This document shows positions 12,291 through 25,496 of a DNA stretch of 64,000 nt, piece by piece; position 1 is the stretch's first letter; each line of letters begins with the position of its first letter. Position numbers and translations under genes: made by a program. The notes beneath the pieces are model-generated. The model ran no database searches, was not told the DNA's origin, and was given only the letters and a program-made list of their open reading frames with translations. The DNA comes from Penelope pileata (lineage: Eukaryota > Chordata > Aves > Galliformes > Cracidae). Location of the stretch: the NCBI GenBank assembly GCA_013396635.1, contig WBMW01002316.1:21059-85058 (forward strand). Reading direction: 5' to 3'.

Positions 12291-15200
12291 CTTTGGAGAG
12301 GGGGTAGAAAAGAGAAGTGAAGCCCGAAAGCTCAGCAGTAGCATGAGAAAGCCGTAGGGACCTGTAAGGCACCAAAAGCCTGTTCTGCTAATGCTGGTAC
12401 CAGCCCCCAGCAAGCCCAGAGACTTGGTGGTGCAGTTATCCCCGTGACTGCTGCCACCACGACTGAGCATTCAGCAGATGACTTCGAGAACAAAGGAGAG
12501 TTTCTGAAGAGCTGTGGGATGCTTTGACAAGAAGACTGGGGAGGGCTATGGAGGAAAAAGCTAGGAGTGTTTGTAGATATTTCTCTTCTGGGAAAATCTT
12601 TCTTCTCCAAACGATAAACTTGGAAAGTGAGGAGGCAGGTTTTACATCTCCCTGGTCCACTGTGTAGCATCACCCTCTACCTCTCTGCTCTTTTTTCCGC
12701 TTTTTTCCCTTGCCTACTCTGGCTGCAGGCTTCCTAACACATTTGAATTGGTGTAACATATCTCCAGTGCTGACTGTGGTTTGTCACTGTAAAATGAGTC
12801 TTAAAATGCTTTATCTTTTCCTTTCTGCTCCTTGAACAGCCATGGAATCAGCTGTAAGCTTCACAGCTGATAGACTTCAGCCTTCCAAGAACAGACAGCA
12901 AATACTGAAATGAATACAAATCATTATCTTAGGCAGTTAAAGAGTGAAGAGAGATCAAAACCACAAGGGTGGTGGGTAAGGCAAATGTGGAACTGCTGTT
13001 CACCACAGCCCTCAAAACAAGCAGTAGAGAGCGCTCAGTGAAACACACGGGAGATCAGCTTAAACAGGGTGAGACAGAACGTGGCTGATGGTGAATGTCT
13101 GGAAATACCATCCCTGGGAGGCCACAAAGGCAGGTGGTATCAGTGGGTACGCGGGGGGATTAAACACATTGTAGGACAGCAGGTCTGTGCAGTGGCACTC
13201 AGAAGCCCGTATGTGTACCTAATGGTGAACATCTTGTCAGCTGTGGGGCTGGGAATTCCCAGCAGGGCAAAAGGACCACAGAAAGCAGTGAAACGCCTGT
13301 GCTCTCCATCATAGCATCTCCTACTGCCACCGATGGAGACAGAGTAGAGGGGTGGGATACCACTGCTCTGACCCCACAGGGTGTTTCTCAACTTCACCTT
13401 TCTATGGTGCTCCCTCAGCAGCTGCTGGCTCTCCCCAGTGCCCCAGAAAAAGCTTTCACTGCAGAGAGACCACCATGGGCTGGCAGGAAGGGGGAGCATG
13501 CCATGGATAAGATGGTTCTCACATCACTGAATGTGGTCCTGGAGTCACTTTTATTCTGCTTTGGTGGCCGGGAACAATACCCCTTTATTGGAGACACTCT
13601 GTTTTAGAGTGACTGTGTTTACAGACAACTCCAAACAGATTTTTGCAAATGTTTTCCCAAATACAAAATAATCACTCTGCTTTGGTGGCATTCGACTCCC
13701 TCATCTCATTCCTTCCCAGAGATGAGAGGACATGGTTTACAAGGATGCTCATGGACACAGAGCCTCTGGCAAACACGATCCTCCATGAAGAGTCACAGTA
13801 GGAAGGGATCATCTGGTAAATCTTCAAAGCTCCAGGAATTGCCCAATGTGACATCAGAAGAAAAAAACAGTGTCTCTAAGCTGCCAATTATGGCCCAGTC
13901 ACAAAACATAAAAAAGCATCTTAGGAATGTACAAAGCAATAGACAAGGAGTCTGGAGGCAACCCAGAGGCTGTTTAACTGCTAAACAAATCACTACAGGT
14001 GAATAAGAAATAAGACAAATAAGGTCATTTTTTGGATAATTTTGAAAACAAGAAAATGTCACATAAACTCTCCTTGGCCAAGAGTCCTGTTGTAACTTTT
14101 AGAATCTAGATTTTTGCACATAGAATAGGAGAAAATTATGGTACAAAGATCTGGTCTAGACTTCAGTTATTTTCTCTTGGTTTAATTTTTAATTTTATTT
14201 TATTTTTGAATAAATACTATGACCTCAGGAGATGTCAGGCTGACTTTTCTCTTCTTTTTAAGGACATTTCAGCCAAAAGCTAAAGAAACCTTCATGCCTA
14301 CATTTTTCCAACCAGGCTTTCTATAAGATGACAGCCAGTCAATACCCAGCACTGAAGGCTTTCCCTGTGTTGCTTCTGCTGCTTCCTCTCCTCTATGCCT
14401 TGTAGGCAGTGAGATTAAAAAAACAATAATTTCATGATACTGGAAATGATTTATACACTCTTAGAGACCTATGGCTAAATGGCAATGACTTTGCCTGTTT
14501 CTGGACTTTGTTTTGAGTGTGTAAACACGTTGGAACTGTTGTGTTCACTGAGTTCACTTTTGTTGTGCACTAAAGCCCTGGTTCTGCATCAGTTTGGAGC
14601 TGGATGTGATATGCTGGAAGCACCTGAGAAAGTGTTTGACCCACTTCAAAGCTCCTGAGAACATCAATGCCCCAAGGGGAGCTCCAGAAGCAGGTAGCTG
14701 TGTTCTAGGAGGAAGAGGAGATAGGATGGGATGGCCAAACTTTGACTGAGCAGGAATCAAGATAGCACTCACCCCCACCTCACCCTTCTGCCTGCTTTTC
14801 TGCCTCCTGCTCTCCTGCCACCTCCCTGCCACCACATCTCGGAACTCTGCATCTCCTTGGCTTCTCCCAGCTTCACAGTTGCTCACTCCAGCGAACAGAT
14901 CTCAAGATTGAAGCAGGTGAGATGTGAGAAGTGATGATCAGATTGGAGTCATCCAGTCATCTATCCAGTGGAGATGTACTCTGAGAGATACTCTTTTCAG
15001 GCACCAGCTGCAGCTGGAGCCCAGACCTGAAGCCAGGTAGGTGCAAGGAGAAACAGAAGAAAGGGAAGACTAGGCCAGACTTCATAAGGCCTATCATGAT
15101 GGCATTTATGCTCTTCAGCATCAAAATGAGAAAGGGAAATAGACTGAAGTCACGCAGTAAACCTTTTCTGCATACCCTTCCTTGAAACTGTTTCTCCATG

Positions 15201-16849
15201 ACATCTTCTCTCTCCTCCTTCTCCCATGGATTACAAGACTGTATATTACCTGGATCAAACATAAATAAATAAAAAATAATAATATCTATCAAAAACAACT
15301 CAGATTTTCCTCAACTGTTTGCAGAATAACCTTCGATTTGACTCTCTGTCAAAAATCTGTGCTCAACAGCTACTGCGAGATTTGCTGGAAAGCTCCACAG
15401 AGGATTTCTCCAGCAGTAAGGATCACTCACATTTCTTAAACACACCCATCCCATGCCTTTCCAGAGCCCTGCCCACCAGTCACTCTGTGTGCAGGCTGAT
15501 GCGCAACCTGGTGAGACCCCAGGGGGACCTGTCCATGGATCGCTCGACCTACTGGAAGAGGAAGTGCAAATTTTGTACAGTCCCAAAATGTTCTTCCCTC
15601 TCATCCCGTAACAAGTCCTATACCTTGGTAGGTACTAACTCCTGCAGTCTATAAGGTGTTCAAGGGACAACCAGACAGCTGATGGCTCTCCAGTGACATC
15701 CCTGGGCAGGACCAGGTCAAGATGTTGTTTTCTCCAATTGGCTTATTGAGGTTCCTCCTCCTGTTGCTGTTCCTCTGTATTTTTTTGTATTGCTGGAGAT
15801 GAGCCTTTAATCAAATAACTTAAAACCTCTAAGCAGCCATATCCCACTCCTAACATCAGTCATGAAGATAACTGTTTCTGGAAAGCTGTACCAGGTATCT
15901 CGAACGTGCATGATCCTTTTTATTTAAATTACAAGCTTGCAGACTGTCTCAAAGAAAGTTTCTGTTTTTGAAGATCTATGTGAACTGTTGTTTGGCTAAC
16001 ATTTACTTTCATCTTTGTAATTTATTTCTCTTTCATCCCACTGTTCCTGAGCAGTGAACCTCAGCCACACACGTGGCCAGACAAGGTCACTACTCTGCTC
16101 CAGCTTTGCAGAAGGGTATCCTGCAGGCCCATGGTGTTCCCTCTTTTCCACAAATCTGCAGAGTAGGAGCTGTCTCCCTGCTCAGCCTGGGCTGCCCCTG
16201 CTGTCTGACCTCCAGTCTTTCTTAGGGGAAAAGCTTTACTTCGAATGAAGTGCATCCTTACTGTTAGTAAGGCTTTTCCTTCTCACACCCACAGCATGGG
16301 ATGGGTCAGCCACGCGCAGAAACACCTCTTGCAACAAGACTGTACCCTTTACTAGAAACGAAAGAAACCACTAGATGTTGAGCTTTTTGAGTTTTAAACA
16401 TCATAGTTTAAAACTAAGACTTAAACCTCTGTTTTACCTCTAAAAGCTTTGGGTTTTACACTGTATTCCCAGGAAGAGTAAAGACTGGTGCTGGAACTTG
16501 GTCTCCAAACACACGTTTATATCCCCACTTACAAAAGTTCTTTTCTCCAATAGTTCAATTGACCATGAGCATATCAAGACTTTAATGTGAAGCAAGAACA
16601 TCATCTCTGCCTCTCTGTATGCTGGAGTTCTATATAAAGTCTATTCGAACATTGCTATGCCCTGTTAAAAAGATGCCTCTGAGCAAGAAAGAATGGTAAG
16701 TGGAACTGTCTGCAAGCTTCAACTTGTTTGTCCCCATTTAAGAGAGAGAAAGCTCTGATGAATCCCTTTAATGCTCTTGAAAAAAACTGGACAAAACTGC
16801 CACTCCAGCTATAGCCCACACTTCAAATGGCCGTGAGATGGCCTTTTCT
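12291..16849. other. Intergenic, no gene seen
   Basis: No exon or known repeat supported. A 111-codon plus-strand frame at 15319-15654 and a minus-strand frame of similar length at 14554-14886 lack motifs and splice sites. A T-rich run lies near 14180-14205. Confidence 0.4.
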
Positions 16850-18680
16850 GAATGTTACATAGTTCAAGGAGGCAGTGAAGTGCTCGCTGGAAGATTTTGT
16901 ATGGGAACTTTAACTTCCCATTCCATTTGACTTTTGGTCTTTAAAATACAGGTCAAATCAATGAATTTAATGAAGGCCGTGGAACACAAAGGCTTTGCCT
17001 TTCATTTTGACCTAGATAAAGGAGAGTCAGTCCAGGTCAAAAGGCTTTAGCAGCACTTTAAGTGGTTAGTACACAAATGTGACAGAATGTTTAGACTCTT
17101 CGAGACTTGCAAGACCCAGTGACAAGCCGTTAAAAGTATTTGAAATAGCTGCTTGAATGAACTTTGATAAGGTAGCGCTATTGTCTTCCATTGCTTCTTT
17201 CTTTTCATACCAAAACACCCCCAAAAGAACAAGAGTCAATGAATATATAATGCAGTCCAACTTTTACTGGATTTGGGGCTTCTTTCGGCCCTTTGGACTT
17301 CTTTTGGTGAACTTTTTATGCCATTCTCATTCATTTTCCCACATTAAGCCTTTCTCAGATGCTAGTGATTAATGTGACTTGTCAGTAAGAGCTTTTAAAG
17401 TGCAATGATACTTTCAGAAGCTATAATGTGTCAATCGAACCTAAGATTAAGATCAAATTAAGATTGAATTTACTCACTGAATCTTCTTGCAAGACGGAGA
17501 TGGCGTGCATGGAGGTGGTGGAGGTGCCTCTAAGCTTCCACTACACTTCAGGCATCTTGGGCAGAACTAGCTCAGAGCAACAGATCTGTACATTAAATTT
17601 TGGATTCCCACCTTTCCTCTCAAGGGGATAAAACAGTCTGGTGAAACTGTCAGACGCTTGGCTCGTGTTCACACGCTTTGCACAGGTGTCTAAACCGGGT
17701 AGTGGAAATCAGCTGGCTGGTAAAGGTAAGTTTCTATTACAAACAATAAATATACTTTGATGGTGGAAAGCATAGTGTCAGAAAATCCATGATCGTAACA
17801 TCTGCCAGAAAACAAATCTCCATTTAAATACATAATTATTCTCCATTACTGGATAGCATTTGTGTAAGGAAAACTGGTAAAACGTGTAACAGTTCATTAT
17901 GCGGGGCTAAATTTGTGTAGAAAGACCCAAATCCTGGTTGATTTGTGTGAGGAAGAAAGGTTTAGTTTTGTTTTGCTTTTCAATTTTGCTGTAAAAAGTC
18001 TGCTTCTTGAAAGCTTTCCAGGCCAGAGATCAGGTTCCCCCTTTATAATGGGAGCTATTAATGCCTGAAATGGGCCGCTCTAAAGAACCACATGGCGGTT
18101 TCACATGGTTTGATAGTTCCAAGATTTTGCTCACTGTGCTTTTGGGACTTTTCTCAGTATTCTCTATAGCGAGATTTTTATTGTATTTTACTCTTTTGTC
18201 TGGTTTTTGTGTTTGAAAATTTTCCCTTATTCATTGACCAGTAACTTTCTGTCACCCATCTTTGACTTTTCTTCTTACATCTGCATTAAAGCTGTCATTT
18301 ACTTCTGCTTTTTCCCCTCTCTCCATATTTGACAGCAAAAGCCTTCATCAGCTTTTATTCCTTTTTGTTCACATTATGACATAACCTGTGCAAAGTGGCA
18401 CAGCTCCCCAATTCTTGTATATAAAATTTGCAACATTTTTTGAGACGGGTCAATGCCCATTTTTGGGATCCTTTTCTTTATCTGAGTACCGTGTTAAAAC
18501 TTTTTGCAGATGTGAGCTATTCAGGAGCAGCCTGCGGCTGCATGCAGAGATGGGGAAAAGAAGAAAAGGCCTTCCTATTTTGTGATTGCCATAGTAACTC
18601 AAACATTGCCAGTGTGTTTGTCGGTTTGGTAGGGCACAGTCAGTGAATTTTATTTCCTGTGCAATCAAGCCCTCTACTGG
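16850..18680. promoter_or_regulatory. Cluster of candidate conserved non-coding elements
   Basis: Nearly 2 kb of repeat-free, AT-rich, complex sequence with no coding frame above about 70 codons. Noteworthy blocks are 16900-17050 (paired 'ggtcaaa' half sites at about 16952 and 17036, nuclear-receptor-like), 17157-17390 and 18000-18240. It looks like enhancer-type DNA in a gene-poor region, but conservation is not testable here. Confidence 0.25.
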
Positions 18681-20214
18681 AGATCATGGCTTGTATGACA
18701 CAGGGTTACAGAGAGGACAGTGTGCTTGTTAGGTCTGGTATTAAGCATTTCACTTTAAAATAATACCCATTTGTATCCATTTTGTTCAACGTAACAACAG
18801 CTGCTGTCCTTGGGATGACAGGCTTGCCTTTTTAGCCAAAGTCTTGTATGACATTTATGAATGAGGCAGGCTCCATTCACTTTCACTCTGAATTCTCAGT
18901 GGTTATTTTAGGTTGTTTGTGTCTTTTTTTTTTTNAAGCGTGTGGAGATATTCAACATTGTCCGAAGTAATTACATTCACAGTTTATGACAAGGAAAAAT
19001 TCACAGTTTTTCAGTGTCAAGATATCACTTTTATTCATGGGGAACCAGGTTAAAAAAGAAAGGAGAAAGAAGCAAAAAAGACATCGTAGATCAGTAGAAT
19101 GGAAATTTTTCATTTGGTCAAGGGATAGGCGTGGAGAAGCCACACAAACCCCCAGGCCTGATAAGAGGTGCCATGGGCATCAGGTTCAGCAGTTTCATTT
19201 TGGGGCCAGAAGGAAGACTTGCTGGTCCAAGCACCTGCACATTTTCCCTTGCTTGGCAGACGCCTCTGCTTCCAGTGCTTTGCTTGCAGACCCAACCACA
19301 CCAGTCACAGCTGCTGCCGCTCCAAAGTGGCAACAGCTCTGCAGACCTCAGCAACCGGCCACCTGTAGTGGGTCCCATCAGAGGACTGGAGATGGATGCA
19401 CTGATGAAGACATGAGGAGGGAAGTAATAGCTTATGGGGAAGATCCATCCATCTTTGTTTCAAAGTGAGTTCAATTTCCTCCTACTTGATGGCCATGCTA
19501 AGCAACTCCAGCAGTTACACACCCATCACAGCAATAGGAATAAGGCTGAAAGATATCTTGCCTTTTTCTTTCATCACTCAAAGAAGGGCTTGTGTATTGG
19601 TTTGTGTCCTTCCTTGAAGCAAGTGAAAAAATGAGGACCACATTGACCCTGGCAATGAGTTTTCCAGCTGTTGGAAGCAGGAGAGCTCCACAGCTGTGTC
19701 TCTTATGGCCTTGAGCCCTGCTGAACACTCACTGCTGTCAGGTAAGCGCAGGACATTACCGTTCAGTTAGACAGCAATTGCACTCTCACTTCATATAGTG
19801 CAAAGAAGCAAGGCTAGGGTCAATCATGTTGGTGGTTCCATGTTCCAACCATAGCTCCTCATTCCCACCCCTCATGGAGCAAGTCCCAAAGCTGGGGCTG
19901 CCCTGAAGTCCTGAGGAGCTCAGTCCCATGTGTTCCACCAGCAGCTCTCCCAACTTCCCTCCTCCTGCAGCAGGGCTTCCAGAGCCTCCCAGGCTCTTTT
20001 TGATGCATATCTCCAACCTCAGACGCTGCACTCCGTGAAGACTTCTAGCTCCATTTGAATGCAAAATAATAGTTAAAATTCTTAAATCTGGCACATTGTG
20101 AAGGTGTAAGGAAGCCTCCCTTCTATAAAGCCAAAGGGAAGGAAAGTGCTCTCTCAGGTAATTGAAAAGCTACCCCCCAGCCCACACTATCCACGCTTTT
20201 AATTCCTACATCAT
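18681..20214. other. Intergenic, includes an ambiguous base
   Basis: A T-run at about 18924-18934 ends in an N at 18935. A 160-codon ATG-initiated frame at 18986-19468 has a Lys/Arg-rich start and a low-complexity Ala/Pro/Gln tail and resembles no family I know. I treat it as chance. Confidence 0.4.
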
Positions 20215-21029
20215 AAGAGGCCTTGTAGAGAGACAAATTGGAGGACTGGGCAATCACCAACCACATGAAGTTTAACAAGAGCAAGAGCTGGATTTTGCAT
20301 GTAGGATGGGGCAGCCCTAGGTATATGTAAAGGCTCAGAGATGAGGGGCTGGAAAGCAGCCCCACAGAAAGGGATCTGGGGGTTCTGGTTGATGACAAGT
20401 TGGACATGAGTCAGCAGTGTGCACTGACAGCCCAAAGGGCCAACCCTGGTGGGCCCCAGGCCCAGCACTGCCAGCCGGGTGAGGGGAGGGGCTGTCCTGC
20501 TCTGCTCTGTGCTGTGCGGCCTCAGCTTGAGCACTGTGTGCAGTGTTGGACACCACAATATAAAGAGGACATAAAACTGTTAGAGAACATCCAAAGGAGG
20601 ACTATGAAGATGGTTGAGGTTGGATGTATGAGGAGCAGCTGAGCTCCCTTGTTTTGTTCAGCCCAGAGCAGAGGAGGCTGAGGGGAGGCCTCATGGCAGC
20701 CTACAGCTTCCTCACGAGGGGAGCGGAGGGGCAGCGCTGAGCTCTGCTCTCTGGGGACAGCGACAGGGCCCGAGGGAAGGCATGGAGCTGTGTCAGGGGA
20801 GAGTCACGTGGGGGTTAGGAAAAGGTTCTTCACCAGAGGGTGGTGGGCATGGAACAGGCTGCCCAGGGCAGTGGTCGCGGCCCCAAGTTGCTGGAATTCA
20901 AGGAGCGTTTGGACAATGCTCTCAGATATAGGGTTTGGATTTTGGGTGGTCCTGTGTGGAGCCAGGAGCTGGACTCAGTGATCCTTGTGAGTCCCTTTCA
21001 ACACTTCTATGATTCTTTGATTCTTTGAT
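20215..21029 (+). mobile_element. CR1 LINE, 3' 0.8 kb with tail
   Basis: Begins in the ORF2 connection region ('ctgggcaatcaccaacc', 'atgaagtttaacaagagc'), passes 'gaaagggatctgggggttct' and the 'gttggacaccacaatataaa' region, and ends with 'gattctttgattctttgat' terminal repeats. Multiple frameshifts and stops make it non-coding. The same subfamily appears in reverse at 63789-64000 and as a stub at 2091-2229. Confidence 0.94.
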
Positions 21030-22820
21030 AAAAGTAACTGCAAATCAGACAGGACCTGAAAGCTTCCTTCAGTGCTGGAGGCTGAAGAAACAGGTGAGGA
21101 ACTACTGGGAATTGTCTCATTCATTGAGCACCCCACCTTGTAAAGCTCCCTTTGGTACAAACTCAACTTTCCTTATGCTGTGTCCTGGCGTCTTCAGAGT
21201 CCAGATCCTTGTTTGCTTGTGAGTTGTAGGGAAAGTCATTGAAGACTGCAGTTACCTTTATACCAACTCTGAAAATGAAATGGTTTGCTTTCATAGAGAC
21301 CAAAGCAATGATACAGTATGCCAAACCACCACTAATAAAATCTGTTGGTTCAAAGGGGGATTTTTTCCTGTAGTAAGCACACTGAAAAGAGATTTGAAAT
21401 CTGATTTGTTTTACTTTTCCATTCCAGAGTGGATTTACTGTTGTGAGACTTGTAGCTAGGTCCCACACTGCCACACAGCTTCAACCTTAACCAGGCTGGA
21501 GTGCAATCACAGTCACTACCCAGATGAGCTTCTGGTGATGTCAATGTCTGGACTGAACAGATGTCACCCACTAGCTGGCAGTCTCCATGGTTATTTACCC
21601 AAATAAGCCCCAGGAAATACAGCACCATGTGCCACGAGAAGCTCCCCAGCTTACCCTGCCGGCCTGAATAAAGCTGATATAGAACGAAGAGAAAAAAACA
21701 CGTACATTAGGATGATGGAGTGGATGATTTTCTTAAGTCTTTCTTTCCATGTAGCTTCTTCTTTCTGATTGAAAAGGTCAATATTCAGCTATCTCCCTGA
21801 AACAAGTAGGATGTACTAATTATGGTCTTTTCCAGCTTCATTAGGATTTTTACATCTTTGCAAAATATTTACAAAATATTTCAACAAAACTGTGTATTCT
21901 AATAAAAAAAAAAATCCTAGACCAACCAAAAGATTTGAAACATTCTCTTCACTGAGTATGACGGCCAATTAATTCAGCTTCACTGGAGATGAAGAGCATG
22001 CCCATGGACTATGAAGGTTAGCCTTGTATGGACGCACAGATATTGTGGAGCAACTTGGAAGATCTCATGGGCAGCTCTGCCCTAAGTCTGTGCTGGATTG
22101 CAGCAGCTTTGCATCTCTTGCCCATTGCATGGTCTTTCTTGCTCAAGCAATCAGGCAAATGAATGCAGAATCTAAATGCAACACAGAATACATTGCAGAT
22201 GTGAATCGTCCTCTTGCACCGTGCAAAAGCAAAACCGCCATGCATAGGCAGCTAGTATGGAACAGCACGGCTGTCACTCTGCTCTGGGACTGCACGGGGC
22301 TGCATGACCTGCCTCCTTAGTGCTGTACAAACTGATGTTGTAATCACTTGTGCCAAAGAGAATCATACACTGTAAGGCAGGAGCGCTTCAAAATACCCCC
22401 GAGTTCACCACTGTGACCGTGGGTACGGTCTGCATCTGAACAGTAAAATTCTGCCCGGAGAGAAATTTGGTGAGCTCAAAAAGTCTCACTTGCAACCCAG
22501 AGGAAGACTCCTCAGTAATGGAAAGCTGCCTACATTTTGTGACCCATCCACTTTTTCAATGTTTTTTCTTTTCATCTCTCCCTTTCTTTGCCCCAAACGT
22601 ACAACACAACTGGGAGGAGCACCGTTTACAATGTAAACTTCATTCTGCCATCATAGTTGATGTTACGCCATTCCTTAAATGTTTCTCTGTCTCCACTTTC
22701 AGAAACTCTTCCTCCCCCTTTGCTGCACATAAAACTCTGTGGGATTTGTGAGATCAGTCCCATTGTTACCAGTACAGGTTTTACCAATAATAAATAATCA
22801 CAACATAATAATGTAGCACT
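21030..22820. other. Intergenic, no gene seen
   Basis: No exon supported. The part at about 22020-22260 is complex, repeat-free and could be a conserved element. It also holds a 98-codon plus-strand frame without motifs. Confidence 0.35.
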
Positions 22821-22958
22821 AGGATGCTTGGAGATACTCGAAAGCCTCCTGGACATGGTGCTGGGCACCCTGCTCTGGGTGTCCCTGCTTGAGCAGGGGT
22901 TGGAGCAAGTCACCTGTGGAGGTCCCTTCCCACCTCAGTCATTCTACAGTGCTGTGGT
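22821..22958 (+). mobile_element. CR1 3'-tail fragment
   Basis: Recognised by 'gctgggcaccctgctctgg', 'cttgagcaggggttggagc' and 'ggaggtcccttcccacctc', the CR1 sequence just before the terminal repeats. Those repeats are reduced to 'cattctacagtgctgtg'. Confidence 0.85.
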
Positions 22959-24369
22959 GCTAAGCTGAACGCTGGCCATTGTGATAGTGCTAACATCTCG
23001 TTCACTAACTAATACTCTAACATTCACGCTAACACTCTTTCAGACAGTTCCACTTGCATGCCATGTCGTGCTATGCCTACTTACGTTGTTTTCAAAAGAA
23101 CTCCAATTTCATTTTTTTCATGCAGAACTTAATTTATAAGTTCTACAGGCCCAAGACATTCAGAACATTTTGCCAGTGTAGCTGCTTTCATCCTGGCCAG
23201 ACCTATGGCGCAGGTCTGATGGAACCCTCATCCTTTCTGTGAGTCACGGTTCACTCACTGGGTGCTGGGTCTGTGCCTCGTCCTCCTTCCAGCACATGAG
23301 TCAGGATGGTAGGGGCGTGCATTCACCTTCACAAATGGGTTAGAAATAACATCTAGAGAGTGAGGATCTTTGACAGAGTGATGCAATATGTGTTGTATAT
23401 CAATTCCCAGATTTTCTCTAGAGGCATAGCTCCAGAACAGACAGAAAGTGCCTATTAAAAGAGCACACAGTGCACTGCAGCCACTTCAGGGAGGGCACTG
23501 ACATGGCTCAGAGTTTGCAGCCAAGGTGTGCACATCTAAAACGCCGGCCAGATCCCATTCTATTTCACTAGAGATGTTGTATGAAGATTGCTATATGAGA
23601 CCTAGAATACTGTTACAGGGAGAACTAGCTGGGCTCAACTCAAGATCTGTAAGACAAAGTAGCAGTCTAAGCTATCTCCATCCCTTTATGCTTTACAGAG
23701 AGAAGGCTGCACTGGGCTTAACAAAACCTCAACAAAATTCCTCTCTGCTATTGTGCTACCAGGTACTGTACATGCTCTAAGCACAGTGAGAGCAAACCAA
23801 AACCTGCAGCCAGCTCCTCCTCTGCAAGGCGTGAGGTGGGCAGCACCATTGCCCCTGCTTGGGAGGGATGCTCAAGCCTAAGAGCACAGGAGAGAGGAAA
23901 AAGCAGTCTGCACCAGCCATGGCATTTCTGTAGCCAGATCCAGCCCAGGAAGGGTTAAGGGCTTTGTGGTGAGGTGGGACAAACTTCACTTTCGCTCAAT
24001 TCTGTGGTGAGCAGCGATTGTTTTGACACCTGCACTATGTGAGGGATGGCATGGGCTCCTTTGTGGCACATAATGGCACATCTTCATTATTGTTCTAATA
24101 CTCTTAAAAAAAAATCCCTAATCTTTCTGCGGTGCCAATGACTGTAACAATGCTGGAACGCTTTATTTTCTGCTTGCTCTCTCTTTCCCTTAACCCGCTA
24201 TTGTTGCCATAGTCACGATGGTGCAGTACTGCTGGTTTGGGGAAGTTTCTGTACTGTACCGCCCTGAGCTTATTGTTTAAATCTTTATTATTCAACTGTT
24301 CTGAAGATTTACATTTTTAATGGCTCATTTATGTAATCCCATAAATAAAGTAGCAGAAAAGCATCCCAC
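22959..24369. other. Intergenic, no gene seen
   Basis: Mixed-composition sequence. No repeat, exon or RNA gene recognised. Confidence 0.4.
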
Positions 24370-24720
24370 ACAAACGAGTGAATTGGGGTTTGAAAAAAGC
24401 TGCTGCAGCAGGTCACTCAGGGTCTCAGCTGCGGGGCCTTGATTGGTATCAGCGATATAGCCACTGTGGCAATGGACTTAAGACCACCCAGTCAGCTCCA
24501 AAATGGTGCATTACCAAGGAATAGTGGAATGGTGCTATAGTTCAATCTCCCCTATTTATCAGGGAGCAGAGTTCTGCCGCAAAAACCATTTCAGTCCCAG
24601 ACTCATTTACCTTATTGCTTTGACAGCTGCACCTCTCCCGCAGCAAAGTTTGGACGATTAGCTTTTCCCTGCTAGCAGCTGATGTTGATAGTTTTTTTTT
24701 TTTTTTCTTAACCAGTATAT
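24370..24720. promoter_or_regulatory. Candidate conserved non-coding element
   Basis: Repeat-free complex block including 'ccttgattggtatcagcga', 'ctatttatcaggga' (MEF2/GATA-like) and 'ccaaaatggtgcattacc', followed by a T-run at about 24691-24706. Enhancer-like by appearance only. Confidence 0.22.
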
Positions 24721-25365
24721 TCCTGGGGCTGATAAATTCTCTCTAAAGAGGCTGTGAATTCAAGCACCTGCCTGAAGAATTTGTTTTATAAACCGAGGGC
24801 CGCGATGGAGATATGTCTGAACAATTCCACAGCTTCTCCCCAGCACTCCCCTCGCAGCTCATCAGTTGGAACTATGCCCTCAGCGAACCAGAAATCCTCC
24901 AAAAGGAGCCAACAGGGTTCTAGCGGGAGCTGTGCTAATGGAACGTGGGGACAACATGTTGTTTGCATCAGTTCTCACCCGAAAAGTAGATTTTTCATTA
25001 CTAGCTCAAAGATGGACTCACAGCCACTGTGCATCCCAAGGAGCCTTTGCCACGGGGCGTCTGCCCTCTCCCAGGGGCCTCCTGCCCAGGAGCACAGGGA
25101 GCTGATGTCCCACACCGCGTGCCCTACAGGGGTCATGGAGGCATCCAGCAGGAGAAACCCACCTCGCTGGTCCGGCACTGCCGTTGGGTGACGCCAGCAC
25201 CAACGAGGTCAGAACGATGAAATAAATACACACCCCCAGTACTGTACTACATGTCTGAGGGTAAAATTTAGGGAATTTAGCGAAAATGGAGTGATATCGT
25301 CTTGGGTGCAGAGGTGAGGAGATGCTTCCAGACTTGAAGATCTCACTCTGCAGCCAGCCCATGCC
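24721..25365. other. Non-coding stretch with one longish open frame
   Basis: A plus-strand frame containing an ATG at 24805 (MEICLNNSTASPQHSPRSSS...) runs to 25191. It is Ser/Pro-rich with no recognised domain and no clear splice signals. It contains the 21-base string repeated at 28453. Probably not a gene. Confidence 0.35.
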
Positions 25366-25496
25366 AGACAGACTGACTGACACTGACTGACAGACTGACT
25401 GACACTGACAGATGCTGACTGACAGATAGACACTGACTGACAGACAGACTGGCAGACAGACAGACACTGGCTGACAGACAGACTGACTAGCAGACT
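25366..25496 (+). repeat. Imperfect (GACT/GACA)n tetranucleotide array
   Basis: About 130 bases of GACT, GACA and CACTGACT units with point variants. It has lost perfect periodicity but is clearly tandem. On the minus strand it reads as a meaningless Ser/Val/Cys/Leu repeat. Confidence 0.95.

Noticed and set aside
18986..19468. 160-codon ATG-initiated plus-strand frame
   Set aside because: No known motif, low-complexity tail, overlapping open frames on both strands. Consistent with chance in GC-richer DNA.
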